Origin: Mycolicibacterium moriokaense
Lineage (GTDB): Bacteria > Actinomycetota > Actinomycetes > Mycobacteriales > Mycobacteriaceae
Length of the DNA: 64,000 bases
Direction of reading: 5' to 3'
Assembly (NCBI RefSeq): GCF_010726085.1
Contig: NZ_AP022560.1
Span: 6,014,001 to 6,078,000 of the forward strand
Under the pieces are notes generated by a model, which saw only the letters and a program-made list of their open reading frames with translations, searched no databases and was not told the DNA's origin. How positions within the stretch are numbered: position 1 is the stretch's first letter; the number at the start of each line of letters is the position of its first letter. This document shows positions 1-9,334 of this stretch, piece after piece. Position numbers and translations under genes: made by a program.

Positions 1-127
1 CGAGGGGTTCGCGGACCCATCCTGTGCCGTCGATCGCCTGATGCGTCGAAGGATCCGCCAGTACGTCGAAGACCGCCTCGGGGGGTGCGTTGACGGTCAC
101 CACGGCGTGCACGCGTTCATTGGCCAT
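1..127 (-). CDS. SRPBCC-family protein, N-terminal fragment
   Basis: Only the first 42 codons lie in the window; the gene continues off the left edge. Reading from an ATG at 127, the peptide begins MANERVHAVVTVNAPPEAVF and continues with a DVLADPSTH segment. This is the usual opening of polyketide-cyclase/START-like (SRPBCC) proteins, in which an early beta strand is followed by a helix containing P-x-x-V-F-x-x-L. That family binds hydrophobic ligands in a helix-grip pocket, and the ligand here cannot be inferred. A 36-base gap separates it from the upstream small membrane protein gene on the same strand. Confidence 0.6.
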   Translation of the reverse strand, partial: MANERVHAVVTVNAPPEAVFDVLADPSTHQAIDGTGWVREPL

Positions 128-163
128 GTTGATACAGACCGCAGCCGATACCGGAAGTAATCG

Positions 164-445
164 TCAGAACAAACCGCAGCCGGCGACACCGCAGAGGAAC
201 GACGTCACCCACAGATACGGCCAGGCCGCGACCATCACCACCAGTGCCGCGATGTCGGAGAAAATCGGAAAGGTTCCGGTGAGCGCCGCCTGGAGCTCGC
301 TCATCAACTCGACGTGGAAGACGGTGTATCCCACACCGATCACGATGTAGACCAACGTGATCCACAGTGCGAGTTCCAGATAGGTGTTGATCCCCCGCTG
401 CAGCAGCATCCGCTCGACACGCTGCCACATCCCCGGCGCAGACAT
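164..445 (-). CDS. small membrane protein, 93 aa
   Basis: The reading frame from the ATG at 445 gives a 93-residue protein with two hydrophobic stretches: about residues 24-44 (around ALWITLVYIVIGVGY) and about residues 62-88. It starts two bases after the stop of the HAD phosphatase gene, so the two are probably co-transcribed. An in-frame extension reaching to 1213 lies antisense-like inside the HAD gene and has no credible protein features, so I chose the start at 445. I do not recognise the family. It resembles small two-span integral membrane proteins common in actinobacteria, and no function can be assigned. Confidence 0.65.
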   Translation of the reverse strand: MSAPGMWQRVERMLLQRGINTYLELALWITLVYIVIGVGYTVFHVELMSELQAALTGTFPIFSDIAALVVMVAAWPYLWVTSFLCGVAGCGLF

Positions 446-447
446 CG

Positions 448-1263
448 CTACAACCCTAGCAACCTCGGCAGGTCGCCGACCGAATCGATGACGTGATTGG
501 GCTGCATCGCGAACTCGTCGGCCGCCCACCGGTCCAACGTGTCCTGACGAAACTTGCCGGTGCGCACCAACACCCCGGTCATTCCCACCACCTGCGCGGG
601 CAGCACATCGTTGTTGAGGTCGTCGCCGATCATGTACATCTCGTCCGGGTCGACACCGAGACGGCTTGCGGCGGCGAGGAACCCCTCGGGTGCGGGCTTG
701 CCGACGGCGGTGGCCTTGCGTCCCGACGTCTGTTCCATGCCGATCAGATACATGCCGGTGTCGATGCGCAGACCGGCGCTGGTGGTCCACGCCGTGCTGC
801 GGTGCATCGCCACCACCGGTATGCCCTGGGACATCCAGTCGTAGACCCACGACAGCGTCAGATGGCTGTACTCCGGACCCGCCCCGCCGAGCAGCACCAC
901 ATCGGGTGCCTCCGGCGCCTCGGGTCCGCTGAACTCGGTGGAGTACACGATGTCGATGCCGGGCATGTCCTCGGCGATCTGACCGCTGTTGACCAGGAAG
1001 CACCGCGCATCGGGGTAGCGGCTCCGGACGTAGTCCGCGGTCAGCACCGCCGCGGTGATCACCTCGTCGGAGCGCACGGCCATGCCCGCGTTGGTGAGCA
1101 GCTCGGCGATCTGCACCCGGGTCTTCGTCGTCGTGTTCGTGAGATACGAGCATGCGATCTGATGCTCGTTCAGGGCTTGCAACGTCTCCGCGGCGCCCGC
1201 GATGGGCTCCCATGAGGTCACCAGGACGCCGTCGATGTCGAACAACACACCACCGATCGCCAT
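448..1263 (-). CDS. HAD-superfamily (class IIA-like) phosphatase
   Basis: A 271-residue protein with the four HAD motifs. The nucleophile motif FDIDGVL lies at residues 8-14 (DxD), the Thr-containing motif II is LTNTTT near residue 41, the motif III lysine is in GKPAPEGF, and the acidic motif IV is GDDLNND. Order and spacing fit the HAD-IIA subfamily, like the HDHD2/LHPP phosphatases, which hydrolyse small phosphoesters or phosphoamides in the cytosol; the substrate is not predictable. The start at 1263 places the DxD motif near the N-terminus as usual. A longer in-frame start at 1317 would overlap the PH-domain gene. The small membrane protein gene follows after two bases. Confidence 0.85.
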   Translation of the reverse strand: MAIGGVLFDIDGVLVTSWEPIAGAAETLQALNEHQIACSYLTNTTTKTRVQIAELLTNAGMAVRSDEVITAAVLTADYVRSRYPDARCFLVNSGQIAEDMPGIDIVYSTEFSGPEAPEAPDVVLLGGAGPEYSHLTLSWVYDWMSQGIPVVAMHRSTAWTTSAGLRIDTGMYLIGMEQTSGRKATAVGKPAPEGFLAAASRLGVDPDEMYMIGDDLNNDVLPAQVVGMTGVLVRTGKFRQDTLDRWAADEFAMQPNHVIDSVGDLPRLLGL

Positions 1264-1288
1264 GGCCCGACAGTAAACCGCGGCGGAA

Positions 1289-2761
1289 TCAATGCAACTC
1301 GGGGTTACCCAAGTCACCTGCCCATTTGCAGTTCACCACCCACGGCGACGCCGCCGCAGCGATGGACCATGCGGTATCCGCGGGCACGTCGATCACCTGA
1401 TAGTGCTTGACACCCGCCGCGGTGGCGGCGATCAGCGTGGCCACCCCGGCCCTGCGCTGCATCAGGGTCTGCCGCACCGTCCATCCGATGATGCCGGGCG
1501 CGGCGATGCAGTCGCGCCTGCGATGAAGGCTCCCGGTGCGCGCCACCAGCCAGCCGTCACCCACCCGGTGCCCGAGTGCGCGAGAGCGGTCGTAGGCGAG
1601 CAGAGCGCAGCAGACCCCGAACAGCGACCACGCCACCCAGGCCCATGCCGGCACTCCGACGATCAGCAGCACGATCGCGGCCAACGCGGGTAGAACAAGG
1701 GCACGCGTCCACCGCCTGCGGGTAGCGGCGGGGCCATGCCGTCGCAGCTCGCCGGACACCGCGTCGGGTTGGGCGATCAGTTCGGCGAGGACGGCCTCCG
1801 CGGTCGCCCTCGGGCAAGGCGGCAACAACGTCGACGCTTCGCCTGCACCGCCGACGCCAGTCATCACCGCGTCGAGCCGGGCACCGCCGAACAGCCTGAC
1901 CAGCAACGGCTCTCGCAGCGTTCCGCCACGCAACCGGCGCATGTCGAACGTGTGCTCGCGCACCCGCAGCAGTCCGTGCCTGAGGTGCAGGACGTCGGCA
2001 TCACGCCGCAGATCGAGATTTCCGTACGTCAGCAGGGACTGCAACACCGACAGCACCGACGACGCGACGAGCACCACCACGACGACGACGGTGACGATCA
2101 CCGCGATTCCGACGTGGTTGGCCAACGCCGCGCCGGACTGTTCGATCCGCGAATCCTGTAGTGCCGCAGCCGCGCCCAGTTGATACGCCAGCCCCGCCGC
2201 ACCGGCGATCATCGCCAGACCGGTGAAGCTCAACGGGCTGTATCGCAACCAGGACGGCTGCCAGCGTGCGAGCACCCGCCCCGGCGTCACCGTCGGCTGC
2301 TCGATATCGGACACCAACGAGTCGGCCAGCAGAATCGCGCGCAGCCGCGGCACTTCGTCGGCCGCGACCGCGTCGAGGGCGAATGCGTTGTCCCCTGTGG
2401 CCTGCTGACCGGTGCTGACGCGTACGACGGTCAGGCCGAGCAGCCGGTGCAGCAGCCTGGAATCGGTCGACACCGATCGAATCCTGTTGCGCGGCAGAGA
2501 AAGTACCTTACGTTGCAGGATGCCCGTCCGCAGCTGCACGTCGCCAGGACCGATGCGGTAGCTAGTGGTGAACCACCGGGCGACACCGAAGGCCACGGTC
2601 AATACGAGAACCGCGATCGCATACATCGGATTCCCGGTCGCCGAACCCAGCACGAGCGTGCCGATGATCACCGGGATCTGCCGCAGCACCTCGTGAACGG
2701 GATGCACCAACAGCATGCGGGCGCTGAGCCGGTTCCAGTCTCCGTCGACGGGCGCACTCAC
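1289..2761 (-). CDS. PH-domain membrane protein, YdbT-like
   Basis: A 490-residue protein with paired hydrophobic segments near residues 25-60, 165-190, 215-240 and 350-390, alternating with soluble stretches typical of bacterial PH-like (bPH2) domains. An example is the YRIGPGDVQLRTG-type strand after the first membrane pair. YdbT and its smaller partner YdbS are usually encoded together. Here the start ATG at 2761 overlaps the stop of the YdbS-like gene by four bases (ATGA), so they are translationally coupled. The role is poorly defined in the family and no catalytic site is visible. Length matches usual YdbT proteins of about 490 residues. Confidence 0.85.
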   Translation of the reverse strand: MSAPVDGDWNRLSARMLLVHPVHEVLRQIPVIIGTLVLGSATGNPMYAIAVLVLTVAFGVARWFTTSYRIGPGDVQLRTGILQRKVLSLPRNRIRSVSTDSRLLHRLLGLTVVRVSTGQQATGDNAFALDAVAADEVPRLRAILLADSLVSDIEQPTVTPGRVLARWQPSWLRYSPLSFTGLAMIAGAAGLAYQLGAAAALQDSRIEQSGAALANHVGIAVIVTVVVVVVLVASSVLSVLQSLLTYGNLDLRRDADVLHLRHGLLRVREHTFDMRRLRGGTLREPLLVRLFGGARLDAVMTGVGGAGEASTLLPPCPRATAEAVLAELIAQPDAVSGELRRHGPAATRRRWTRALVLPALAAIVLLIVGVPAWAWVAWSLFGVCCALLAYDRSRALGHRVGDGWLVARTGSLHRRRDCIAAPGIIGWTVRQTLMQRRAGVATLIAATAAGVKHYQVIDVPADTAWSIAAAASPWVVNCKWAGDLGNPELH

Positions 2762-3234
2762 GTCGCGTCCTCACGGCCGATCGCCGCGATGTCGGTGAGC
2801 TGTGCGACGACGCGGTCTGCGACGTCGACATCCAGCGCGACGATGCGCACCGCACCGGCCGATGACGCCGTCGTCACCGTGACGTTCGCGAGGCCGAACA
2901 GGCGGTCCAGCGGCCCCCGTTCGGTGTCGACGGTCTGAACTCTGGATATCGGGGCGATGCGGCGTTCTTGCACAAGCCATCCCGTGCGGGTGTACACCGC
3001 GTCCGGACTCACGTCCCACCGGTGCACACGGAACCGCCACAACGGAACCACCACGACGAACAGCAGCACACCGATTGCCGTGGCCACCGCCACGAGCGCG
3101 TTCAGCCACCACTTGCTGTGGTCGATGACGAACCACACCAGCTGGCCGAACGCGAACATCGTCCACGGAATCGCGGCCCCCAGCGCCCACACCAGCGGCG
3201 CCTTGCGGCTCGGTGGATTCGCAGGGTCCTCCAT
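2758..3234 (-). CDS. PH-domain membrane protein, YdbS-like
   Basis: A 158-residue protein with two hydrophobic segments near residues 16-35 and 45-67, followed by one bPH2 domain. That domain has the family features: a WDVSPDAVYTRTGW strand, an RRIAPISRVQTVDTE turn, and a GLANVTVTTAS segment. It is the small partner of the YdbS/YdbT pair and precedes the YdbT-like gene with a four-base overlap. The start ATG at 3234 is 53 bases from the divergent SDR gene, so the promoter of this minus-strand group probably lies in that gap. Function in mycobacteria is not established. Confidence 0.85.
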   Translation of the reverse strand: MEDPANPPSRKAPLVWALGAAIPWTMFAFGQLVWFVIDHSKWWLNALVAVATAIGVLLFVVVVPLWRFRVHRWDVSPDAVYTRTGWLVQERRIAPISRVQTVDTERGPLDRLFGLANVTVTTASSAGAVRIVALDVDVADRVVAQLTDIAAIGREDAT

Positions 3235-3287
3235 AGAACGAAACTAACCGCTGACGCAAGACCAAAACGTCTGAGTATGTTGATCGC

Positions 3288-4208
3288 ATGAGCGCCAAAT
3301 GGACCGCGGCCGACGTGCCCGACCAATCCGGGCGAGTCGCGATAATCACCGGATCGAACACCGGAATCGGCTTCGGAGCTGCGAAGGTTCTCGCGGCGAA
3401 GGGTGCACACGCGGTGTTGGCGGTGCGCAACGTCGACAAGGGCAACGACGCTGCAGCGCGCATCAAGAGCGACAGCCCGGACGCGACCGTCACGGTCCAA
3501 CATCTCGACCTGACCTCGCTGGACAACATCCGCGCCGCCGCCGACGAACTGCGGACCAAATTCGACCGCATCGATCTGCTGATCAACAACGCGGGCGTGA
3601 TGTACACGGACAAGGCGCAGACCAAGGACGGTTTCGAGCTGCAGTTCGGCACCAACCATCTGGGCCACTTCGCGCTCACCGGCCTGCTGCTGGACAAGCT
3701 GCTGCCGGTGGACGGCTCGCGGGTCGTCACCGTCAGCAGCATCGGCCACCGCATCCGCGCCAAGATCCACTTCCACGACATCAATCTCGACCGCAACTAC
3801 AACCGCGTCGACGCATACGGCCAGTCCAAACTCGCCAACCTGTTGTTCACCTACGAACTCGCCCGGCGACTGGAGGCCAAGGGCGCGCCGACGGTCGCGA
3901 CCGCGGCGCACCCCGGCGCCGCCGACACCGAACTGCTGCGCAACATGCCCCCGGGTATCCGGCAGGTCGGCCAGTTCGTCTGGTCGACGTTCATAGCGCA
4001 GAGCGCTGACATGGGGGCCGAGCCGACGCTGCGCGCAGCGACGGATCCGGCCGCCAAGAACGCGGAGTACTACGGTCCCAGTGGCTTCCAGGAACAGCGA
4101 GGCCATCCGAAAGTCGTTGCCTCCAGCGCACAGTCACACGACGAGAGCATTCAGCGTCGGTTGTGGACGGTGTCTGAGGAACTGACCGGCGTGACGTTCC
4201 CCGTCTGA
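3288..4208 (+). CDS. short-chain dehydrogenase/reductase, retinol-dehydrogenase-like
   Basis: A 306-residue classical SDR. It has the cofactor motif TGSNTGIG at residues 21-28, NNAG at 100-103, a catalytic serine in the VVTVSSIGH strand, and Tyr177/Lys181 in YGQSKLAN. Arg47 after the second strand suggests NADP(H) preference. It matches the mycobacterial SDR (Rv0439c in M. tuberculosis) that sits beside moeA2, and the substrate is unknown. The stop TGA shares its last base with the ATG of moeA (TGATG), so the two genes are translationally coupled. It is divergent from the PH-domain genes. Confidence 0.9.
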   Translation: MSAKWTAADVPDQSGRVAIITGSNTGIGFGAAKVLAAKGAHAVLAVRNVDKGNDAAARIKSDSPDATVTVQHLDLTSLDNIRAAADELRTKFDRIDLLINNAGVMYTDKAQTKDGFELQFGTNHLGHFALTGLLLDKLLPVDGSRVVTVSSIGHRIRAKIHFHDINLDRNYNRVDAYGQSKLANLLFTYELARRLEAKGAPTVATAAHPGAADTELLRNMPPGIRQVGQFVWSTFIAQSADMGAEPTLRAATDPAAKNAEYYGPSGFQEQRGHPKVVASSAQSHDESIQRRLWTVSEELTGVTFPV

Positions 4209-5416
4209 TGCGATCCGTCGAAGAACACCAGCGCGTCGTCGCCGGCCTGATCTCCCACAGGCCGCCGGTCACGACGCCGCTCGCCGACACCCTGGGCCTG
4301 GCACTCGCCGAGGATGTGGTGGCTCCGCTATCGCTTCCCGGCTTCGACAATTCCGCGATGGACGGGTATGCCGTTGTCGCCGAGGATATTTCGGGGGCGA
4401 CCCCGGAGCAGCCCGTGCTGCTGCCCGTCGCCGAGGACATCCCGGCGGGCCGCACCGATCCGCTGACGCTCAAGCCCGGTACCGCGCACCGGATCATGAC
4501 CGGGGCGCCGCTGCCGAGCGGTGCCACCGCCGTGATCCCCGTCGAGTCCACCAACGCCGCCACCGACACCGTCGAGATCCGCGCGAGCGCGAAGCCGGGA
4601 CAGCACATCCGCCGCGCGGGCGAGGACGTCACCGCGGGCACCATCGTGCTGCGGGCAGGACAAGTGGTCACCCCCGCGGCGCTCGGTCTGGCGGCGGCAC
4701 TCGGATTGAGTGAGCTGTCGGTCATTCCGCGCCAGCGGGTCTTGGTGATGTCGACGGGATCGGAACTCGTCGCACCCGGCACCCCGCTACAGCCGGGCCA
4801 GATCTACGAATCCAACGCGGTGATGCTCGCCGCGGCCCTGCGCGATGCCGGCGCCGAGGTGGTCGCCACCCCGACGGCCGTGGACGACGTCGCGGTGTTC
4901 CGCGACGCGCTGGACCGCCATCGCGGTGACGCCGATCTGATCATCACCACCGGCGGCGTGAGCGCAGGTGCGTACGAGGTGGTCAAGGATGCCTTGGGCG
5001 AAGGGCAGGTGGAGTTCGTCAAGGTCGCGATGCAGCCCGGCATGCCGCAGGGTTCGGGCGTCGTCGACGGCACCCCGATCATCACGCTGCCGGGCAACCC
5101 GGTCAGCGCGCTGGTGTCGTTCGAGGTGTTCCTGCGCGCACCGCTCCGGAGCGCGATGGGGCTGCCCCATCCCGAGCGCCCACGGCGCACGGCGGTGCTC
5201 CTCGAGGACCTCAAGTCCCCTCGCGGCAAGCGCCAGTTTCGGCGCGGCGTGTTCGAAACCGACCAGGACACCGGGCGGAGCACGGTCACCAGTTACGGGC
5301 CGCCCGCGTCGCATCACCTGCGCTGGCTGGCGTCGGCGAACTGTCTGTTGGAGATCGACGAGGATGTCGTCGAACTCGCCGCTGGATCACCCGTTCAGGT
5401 CTGGGACTTGGCATAG
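4208..5416 (+). CDS. moeA: molybdopterin molybdenumtransferase MoeA
   Basis: A 402-residue MoeA, which inserts molybdate into adenylated molybdopterin in the last step of molybdenum cofactor synthesis. Visible family motifs are the N-terminal FDNSAMDGYAV stretch (about residues 46-56), the GAPLPSGATAVIPVE strand, the MPT-binding TTGGVSAGAYEVVK segment near residue 257, and PGNPVSALVSFEVF near residue 295. Length is as expected. By gene order it corresponds to moeA2 (Rv0438c) of M. tuberculosis. It overlaps the SDR stop by one base and is followed 40 bases later by psd, in the conserved order SDR-moeA-psd-pssA-ATPase. Confidence 0.92.
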   Translation: MRSVEEHQRVVAGLISHRPPVTTPLADTLGLALAEDVVAPLSLPGFDNSAMDGYAVVAEDISGATPEQPVLLPVAEDIPAGRTDPLTLKPGTAHRIMTGAPLPSGATAVIPVESTNAATDTVEIRASAKPGQHIRRAGEDVTAGTIVLRAGQVVTPAALGLAAALGLSELSVIPRQRVLVMSTGSELVAPGTPLQPGQIYESNAVMLAAALRDAGAEVVATPTAVDDVAVFRDALDRHRGDADLIITTGGVSAGAYEVVKDALGEGQVEFVKVAMQPGMPQGSGVVDGTPIITLPGNPVSALVSFEVFLRAPLRSAMGLPHPERPRRTAVLLEDLKSPRGKRQFRRGVFETDQDTGRSTVTSYGPPASHHLRWLASANCLLEIDEDVVELAAGSPVQVWDLA

Positions 5417-5456
5417 CCCTATTGGCGGCACGTCCCGCCCGTAGAATCGGCGCACG

Positions 5457-6188
5457 ATGGCCAGACGCCCCGACAACAACAAATCCGGCCCCGCACGGTT
5501 CGCCGCGCTGGTGCGCAGCTCTATACCCCCGATGCACCCGGCGGGTCTGCCGTTCGTCGGTGGCAGCCTCGCGATCGCGGCGTTCGGATACCGGAATCGG
5601 TGGCTGCGCCGCGTCGGGGTTGCGTCCGCATTGGCCAACGCCGCGTTCTTCCGGCATCCGCCACGGGTGCCACCGAGCCGTCCCGGCGTCGTCGTCGCGC
5701 CGGCGGACGGACTGATCTGCCTCATCCAGGACGCGATACCACCCACCGAACTCGGCCTGCCCGCAACGCCTTTGCCGCGGGTCAGCATCTTCCTGTCGGT
5801 GCTGGACGCGCACGTGCAGCGCGCGCCGGTCGGCGGTGAGGTGGTCGCGGTGTCCCACCGGCCCGGAAAGTTTCACTCCGCCGAACTGGAGGCCGCCAGC
5901 GAGCTCAACGAACGCAACAGCGTGGTCATCCGCACGCCGGAGGGCGCACAGGTGATCGCGGTGCAGATCGCGGGCCTGGTGGCCCGCCGCATCGTGTGCG
6001 ACGCGAAGGTGGGCGACAAGCTCGCGATCGGCGAGACCTACGGGTTGATCCGGTACGGCTCGCGGCTCGACACCTACCTGCCCGCGGGCTCGAACCTGCT
6101 GGTCACCGTCGGCCAGCGCGCAGTCGGCGGGGAGACGGTGTTGGCCGAGGTGGGACCCGATGACACCGGCCGGACGGCTCAAGCATGA
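5457..6188 (+). CDS. psd: phosphatidylserine decarboxylase (short proenzyme type)
   Basis: A 243-residue proenzyme that decarboxylates phosphatidylserine to phosphatidylethanolamine at the membrane. The likely self-cleavage and pyruvoyl site is the Gly201-Ser202 pair in [12 protein letters not shown], as in the archaeal-type enzymes used by mycobacteria. Conserved [11 protein letters not shown] (about residues 117-127) and the FH at 139-140 contribute to the active site. Hydrophobic residues 33-45 may anchor it. The stop overlaps the pssA start by four bases (ATGA), coupling synthesis of this enzyme to the synthase that makes its substrate. It corresponds to Rv0437c. Confidence 0.93.
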   Translation: MARRPDNNKSGPARFAALVRSSIPPMHPAGLPFVGGSLAIAAFGYRNRWLRRVGVASALANAAFFRHPPRVPPSRPGVVVAPADGLICLIQDAIPPTELGLPATPLPRVSIFLSVLDAHVQRAPVGGEVVAVSHRPGKFHSAELEAASELNERNSVVIRTPEGAQVIAVQIAGLVARRIVCDAKVGDKLAIGETYGLIRYGSRLDTYLPAGSNLLVTVGQRAVGGETVLAEVGPDDTGRTAQA

Positions 6189-7036
6189 TCAAACCCCGCG
6201 TCAGGGCGCCGATAGTGAGCCTGCGCATCCTGCCGAGCGCGATGACCGTCGCCGCCATCTGCCTCGGGTTGAGCGCGGTGAAGTTCGCGCTCGACGGCCG
6301 GCCGACCGAGGCGATGGCATTCCTCGCCGTCGCCGCCATCCTCGATGCACTCGACGGTCGCATGGCCAGGATCCTGAAGGCCACGTCCCGCATGGGTGAG
6401 GAGATCGACTCACTCGCCGATGCGGTGAATTTCGGTGTGGCACCGGCGTTCATCGTCTACGCGACGCTGCTGTCCACGTCGCGGGTGGGCTGGATCGTGG
6501 TGTTGCTGTATGCGGTGTGCATCGTGTTGCGGCTGGCGCGGTTCAACGCGATGCTCGATGTCGCCAAGCCCGCGTACGAAAAGGAGTACTTCGTCGGTAT
6601 GCCCGCACCCGCAGGAGCGATCGGTGCGATCGGTCCGCTGGCGGCCAAGATGCAGTTCGGCGAGGGCTGGTGGACGTCCGAAATCGCGGTGGTCATCTGG
6701 ATGGTCGGCGTCTCGCTGTTGGTGGTGAGCACCCTGCCGATGCGCAAGATCCACACCTTCTCGGTGTCACCGAACATGGTCGCCCCGCTGCTGGCGCTGC
6801 TGGCCATCGGTGTCGCCGCGTCGATCCTCTACGGCTACATCGTGATCCTGGCGATCATCCTCGCGTACGTCATCCACATTCCGTTCGCGATCCGCACCCG
6901 GCGCTTCTTGGCCGCGCACCCCGAGGTGTGGGACGACAAACCTCGACAGCAACGGGCCGCGCGCCGGGCGATACGACGCGCGCAGCCGCACCGGAGGTCC
7001 GTGATGCGACTCGGATTGCGGAGGCCGGGTTCCTGA
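6185..7036 (+). CDS. pssA: CDP-diacylglycerol--serine O-phosphatidyltransferase
   Basis: A 283-residue membrane enzyme that makes phosphatidylserine from CDP-diacylglycerol and serine. The complete CDP-alcohol phosphotransferase signature is present: Asp57-Gly58, Ala61-Arg62, Gly71, Asp75 and Asp79, in the spacing DGxxAR(8)GxxxDxxxD. About seven hydrophobic segments follow, with a basic C-terminal tail rich in Arg/His from about residue 255. It starts inside the psd stop codon and ends one base before the start of the AAA ATPase gene. It corresponds to Rv0436c. Confidence 0.94.
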   Translation: MIKPRVRAPIVSLRILPSAMTVAAICLGLSAVKFALDGRPTEAMAFLAVAAILDALDGRMARILKATSRMGEEIDSLADAVNFGVAPAFIVYATLLSTSRVGWIVVLLYAVCIVLRLARFNAMLDVAKPAYEKEYFVGMPAPAGAIGAIGPLAAKMQFGEGWWTSEIAVVIWMVGVSLLVVSTLPMRKIHTFSVSPNMVAPLLALLAIGVAASILYGYIVILAIILAYVIHIPFAIRTRRFLAAHPEVWDDKPRQQRAARRAIRRAQPHRRSVMRLGLRRPGS

Positions 7037-7037
7037 C

Positions 7038-9251
7038 GTGACCGGTTTCGACTCGGGGCGCTCCGCAACCGAGGGCCCCGCCCTCAAACAGCAGCTCACA
7101 CTGACCGCTCGGCTGAACACATCGGCGCTGGACAGCCGCCGCGGTGTGGTCAGGCTTCATCCGGAAGTGATTGCCGCGCTTGGTATTCGTGAATGGGATG
7201 CCGTCTCGCTGACGGGCTCCCGCACCACCGCCGCCGTGGCGGGCGTGGCACCGTCGGGCACACCGACCGGCACCGCGCTGCTCGACGACGTGACGCTCTC
7301 CAATGCCGGTGTTCGTGAGAACGCCCCGGTGCTCGTCGCGCCGGTGACCGTGTACGGCGCGCGTTCGGTGACGTTGTCGGGCTCCAACCTCGCCACCCAG
7401 TCGATCTCGCCGGCGACGCTGCGTCAGGCGCTGCTGGGCAAGGTGATGACGGTGGGCGACACGGTCTCACTGCTGCCGCGCGAACTCGGCCCGGACATCC
7501 CCACGTCGGCGGCGACGTCCGCGCTCGCCTCGTCGGTGGGCATCACATGGACGTCCGAACTGCTGACCGTGACCGGCGTCGATCCCGCGGGAACGGTGAG
7601 CGTACAACCCAATTCACTGGTGAGCTGGGGCGACGGGGTGACTCCCGCGCAGGCGACGTCGTCGGCCCAGCCGACCGTCACCGCCGGCGAGAAGGCGCCC
7701 GCCGTCAGCTTCGACGATCTCAAGGGCGCACACGCTCAGGCGTCCCGGTTGACCGAATGGCTCAAGCTCGCCCTCGATCAGCCCCAGCTACTCGAAACTC
7801 TTGGTGCCACAGCCAATCTCGGCGTGCTGGTGTCCGGACCGGCGGGCGTCGGCAAGGCCACGTTAGTACGGACGGTCTGCACCGACCGCAGGCTCGTCGA
7901 GCTGGACGGACCCGAGGTGGGTGCTCTGCGCGCCGAGGATCGACTGTCCAGTGTGTCGTCGGCGGTGTCCACCGTGCGGGACGGCGGCGGCGTGCTGCTG
8001 ATCACCGATATCGACGCACTGCTCCCCTCACCCGCGGAACCCGTTGCGACGCTGATCCTCACGGAGTTGCGCATCGCCGTCGCCACCCGTGGCGTCGCGT
8101 TCGTCGCGACCTCGGCGGTGCCCGACAACGTCGACCCGCGACTACGGGCGCCCGACCTCTGCGACCGTGAGCTCGGCCTGAGCCTGCCCGACGGGTCCAT
8201 CCGCAGGCAGCTGCTCGAAGTGCTGTTGCGCGACGTCCCGTCCGGTGAACTCGACCTGAACGAGGTCGCCGAACGCACACCGGGTTTCGTCGTCGCCGAC
8301 CTCTGCGCCCTGGTGCGAGAGGCGGCACTCCGCGCGGCGGCGAGGGCCAGCACGGACGGCAAGCCGCCGGAGCTGACGCAGGACGACCTGACCGGCGCGC
8401 TGAGCGTCATCCGTCCCCTGTCGCGCTCGGCCACCGAAGAGGTGTCGGTCGGTTCGGTGACGCTCGAGGACGTCGGCGACATGGCCGAGACGAAGCAGGC
8501 GCTCACCGAGGCGGTGCTGTGGCCGCTGCAGCATCCGGAGACGTTCGAGCGACTCGGCGTCGAGCCGCCGCGCGGCGTGCTGCTCTACGGCCCGCCGGGC
8601 TGCGGCAAGACGTTCGTGGTGCGGGCGCTGGCCAGTTCGGGACGCCTGAGCGTGCACGCCGTCAAGGGTGCCGAGCTGATGGACAAGTGGGTCGGCGCCT
8701 CGGAGAAGGCGGTCCGCGACCTGTTCCGCCGCGCGCGCGACTCCGCGCCGTCGCTGGTGTTCCTCGACGAACTCGACGCGTTGGCGCCGCGGCGCGGGCA
8801 GAGCTTCGACTCCGGCGTCACCGACCGGGTGGTCGCGGCGCTGCTCACCGAACTCGACGGCATCGAGCCGCTGCGCAACGTGGTGGTGCTCGGCGCGACG
8901 AACCGGCCGGACCTGATCGACCCGGCGCTGTTGCGACCGGGCCGACTGGAGAAGCTGGTGTTCGTTGAGCCGCCCGACGCCGAGGCGCGTCGCGAGATCC
9001 TGCGTACCGCAGGCAAATCGGTCCCGCTGGCCGACGACGTCGACCTCGACGCGCTGGCCGGGGACCTGGAGGGCTACAGCGCCGCCGACTGCGTGGCGCT
9101 GCTGCGCGAGTCCGCGCTCACCGCGATGCGACGCTCGATCGACGCCGCCGCCGTCACGGCGGCCGACGTCGCCAAGGCCCGCGAAAGTGTGCGGCCGTCT
9201 CTCGACCCCGTTCAGGTCGAATCGCTGCGGGCCTTCTCCGCCGCCCGCTGA
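7038..9251 (+). CDS. Cdc48/p97-like tandem AAA ATPase with degenerate first ring
   Basis: A 737-residue protein (GTG start). It has an N-terminal Cdc48-like barrel (about residues 18-110), a D1 AAA domain (about 230-470) and a D2 AAA domain (about 480-710). D2 looks catalytically complete: Walker A GPPGCGKT near residue 518, Walker B VFLDELDAL, sensor 1 GATNRPD and arginine-finger GRLEK. D1 has GPAGVGKA (Ala in place of Thr/Ser), a Walker B ending ITDID without the catalytic Glu, and sensor 1 changed to ATSAVPD. The protein probably remodels or unfolds proteins, with D2 as the motor. It follows pssA after one base and corresponds to Rv0435c; a link to phospholipid synthesis is only inferred from position. 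Confidence 0.9.
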   Translation: MTGFDSGRSATEGPALKQQLTLTARLNTSALDSRRGVVRLHPEVIAALGIREWDAVSLTGSRTTAAVAGVAPSGTPTGTALLDDVTLSNAGVRENAPVLVAPVTVYGARSVTLSGSNLATQSISPATLRQALLGKVMTVGDTVSLLPRELGPDIPTSAATSALASSVGITWTSELLTVTGVDPAGTVSVQPNSLVSWGDGVTPAQATSSAQPTVTAGEKAPAVSFDDLKGAHAQASRLTEWLKLALDQPQLLETLGATANLGVLVSGPAGVGKATLVRTVCTDRRLVELDGPEVGALRAEDRLSSVSSAVSTVRDGGGVLLITDIDALLPSPAEPVATLILTELRIAVATRGVAFVATSAVPDNVDPRLRAPDLCDRELGLSLPDGSIRRQLLEVLLRDVPSGELDLNEVAERTPGFVVADLCALVREAALRAAARASTDGKPPELTQDDLTGALSVIRPLSRSATEEVSVGSVTLEDVGDMAETKQALTEAVLWPLQHPETFERLGVEPPRGVLLYGPPGCGKTFVVRALASSGRLSVHAVKGAELMDKWVGASEKAVRDLFRRARDSAPSLVFLDELDALAPRRGQSFDSGVTDRVVAALLTELDGIEPLRNVVVLGATNRPDLIDPALLRPGRLEKLVFVEPPDAEARREILRTAGKSVPLADDVDLDALAGDLEGYSAADCVALLRESALTAMRRSIDAAAVTAADVAKARESVRPSLDPVQVESLRAFSAAR

Positions 9252-9260
9252 CCCGCCGTA

Positions 9261-9322
9261 CGCCGAGTCTGAAGCTCTGCAGGCAAACCGGCCGTTTCTT
9301 GCGCACAACCTCAGACTCGGCG
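9261..9322. repeat. 12-bp inverted repeat after the AAA ATPase gene
   Basis: A perfect 12-base inverted repeat: CGCCGAGTCTGA at 9261-9272 and its complement at 9311-9322, separated by 38 bases. It begins nine bases after the ATPase stop and ends 13 bases before the palindromic promoter of the DUF1707 gene. It may act as a transcription terminator or a dispersed intergenic palindrome. There is no U-run after the right arm. A similar arrangement, with a different sequence but the same GACTC-type core, lies after xthA at 27547-27607. Confidence 0.55.
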
Positions 9323-9334
9323 GGTTCGGAACTA

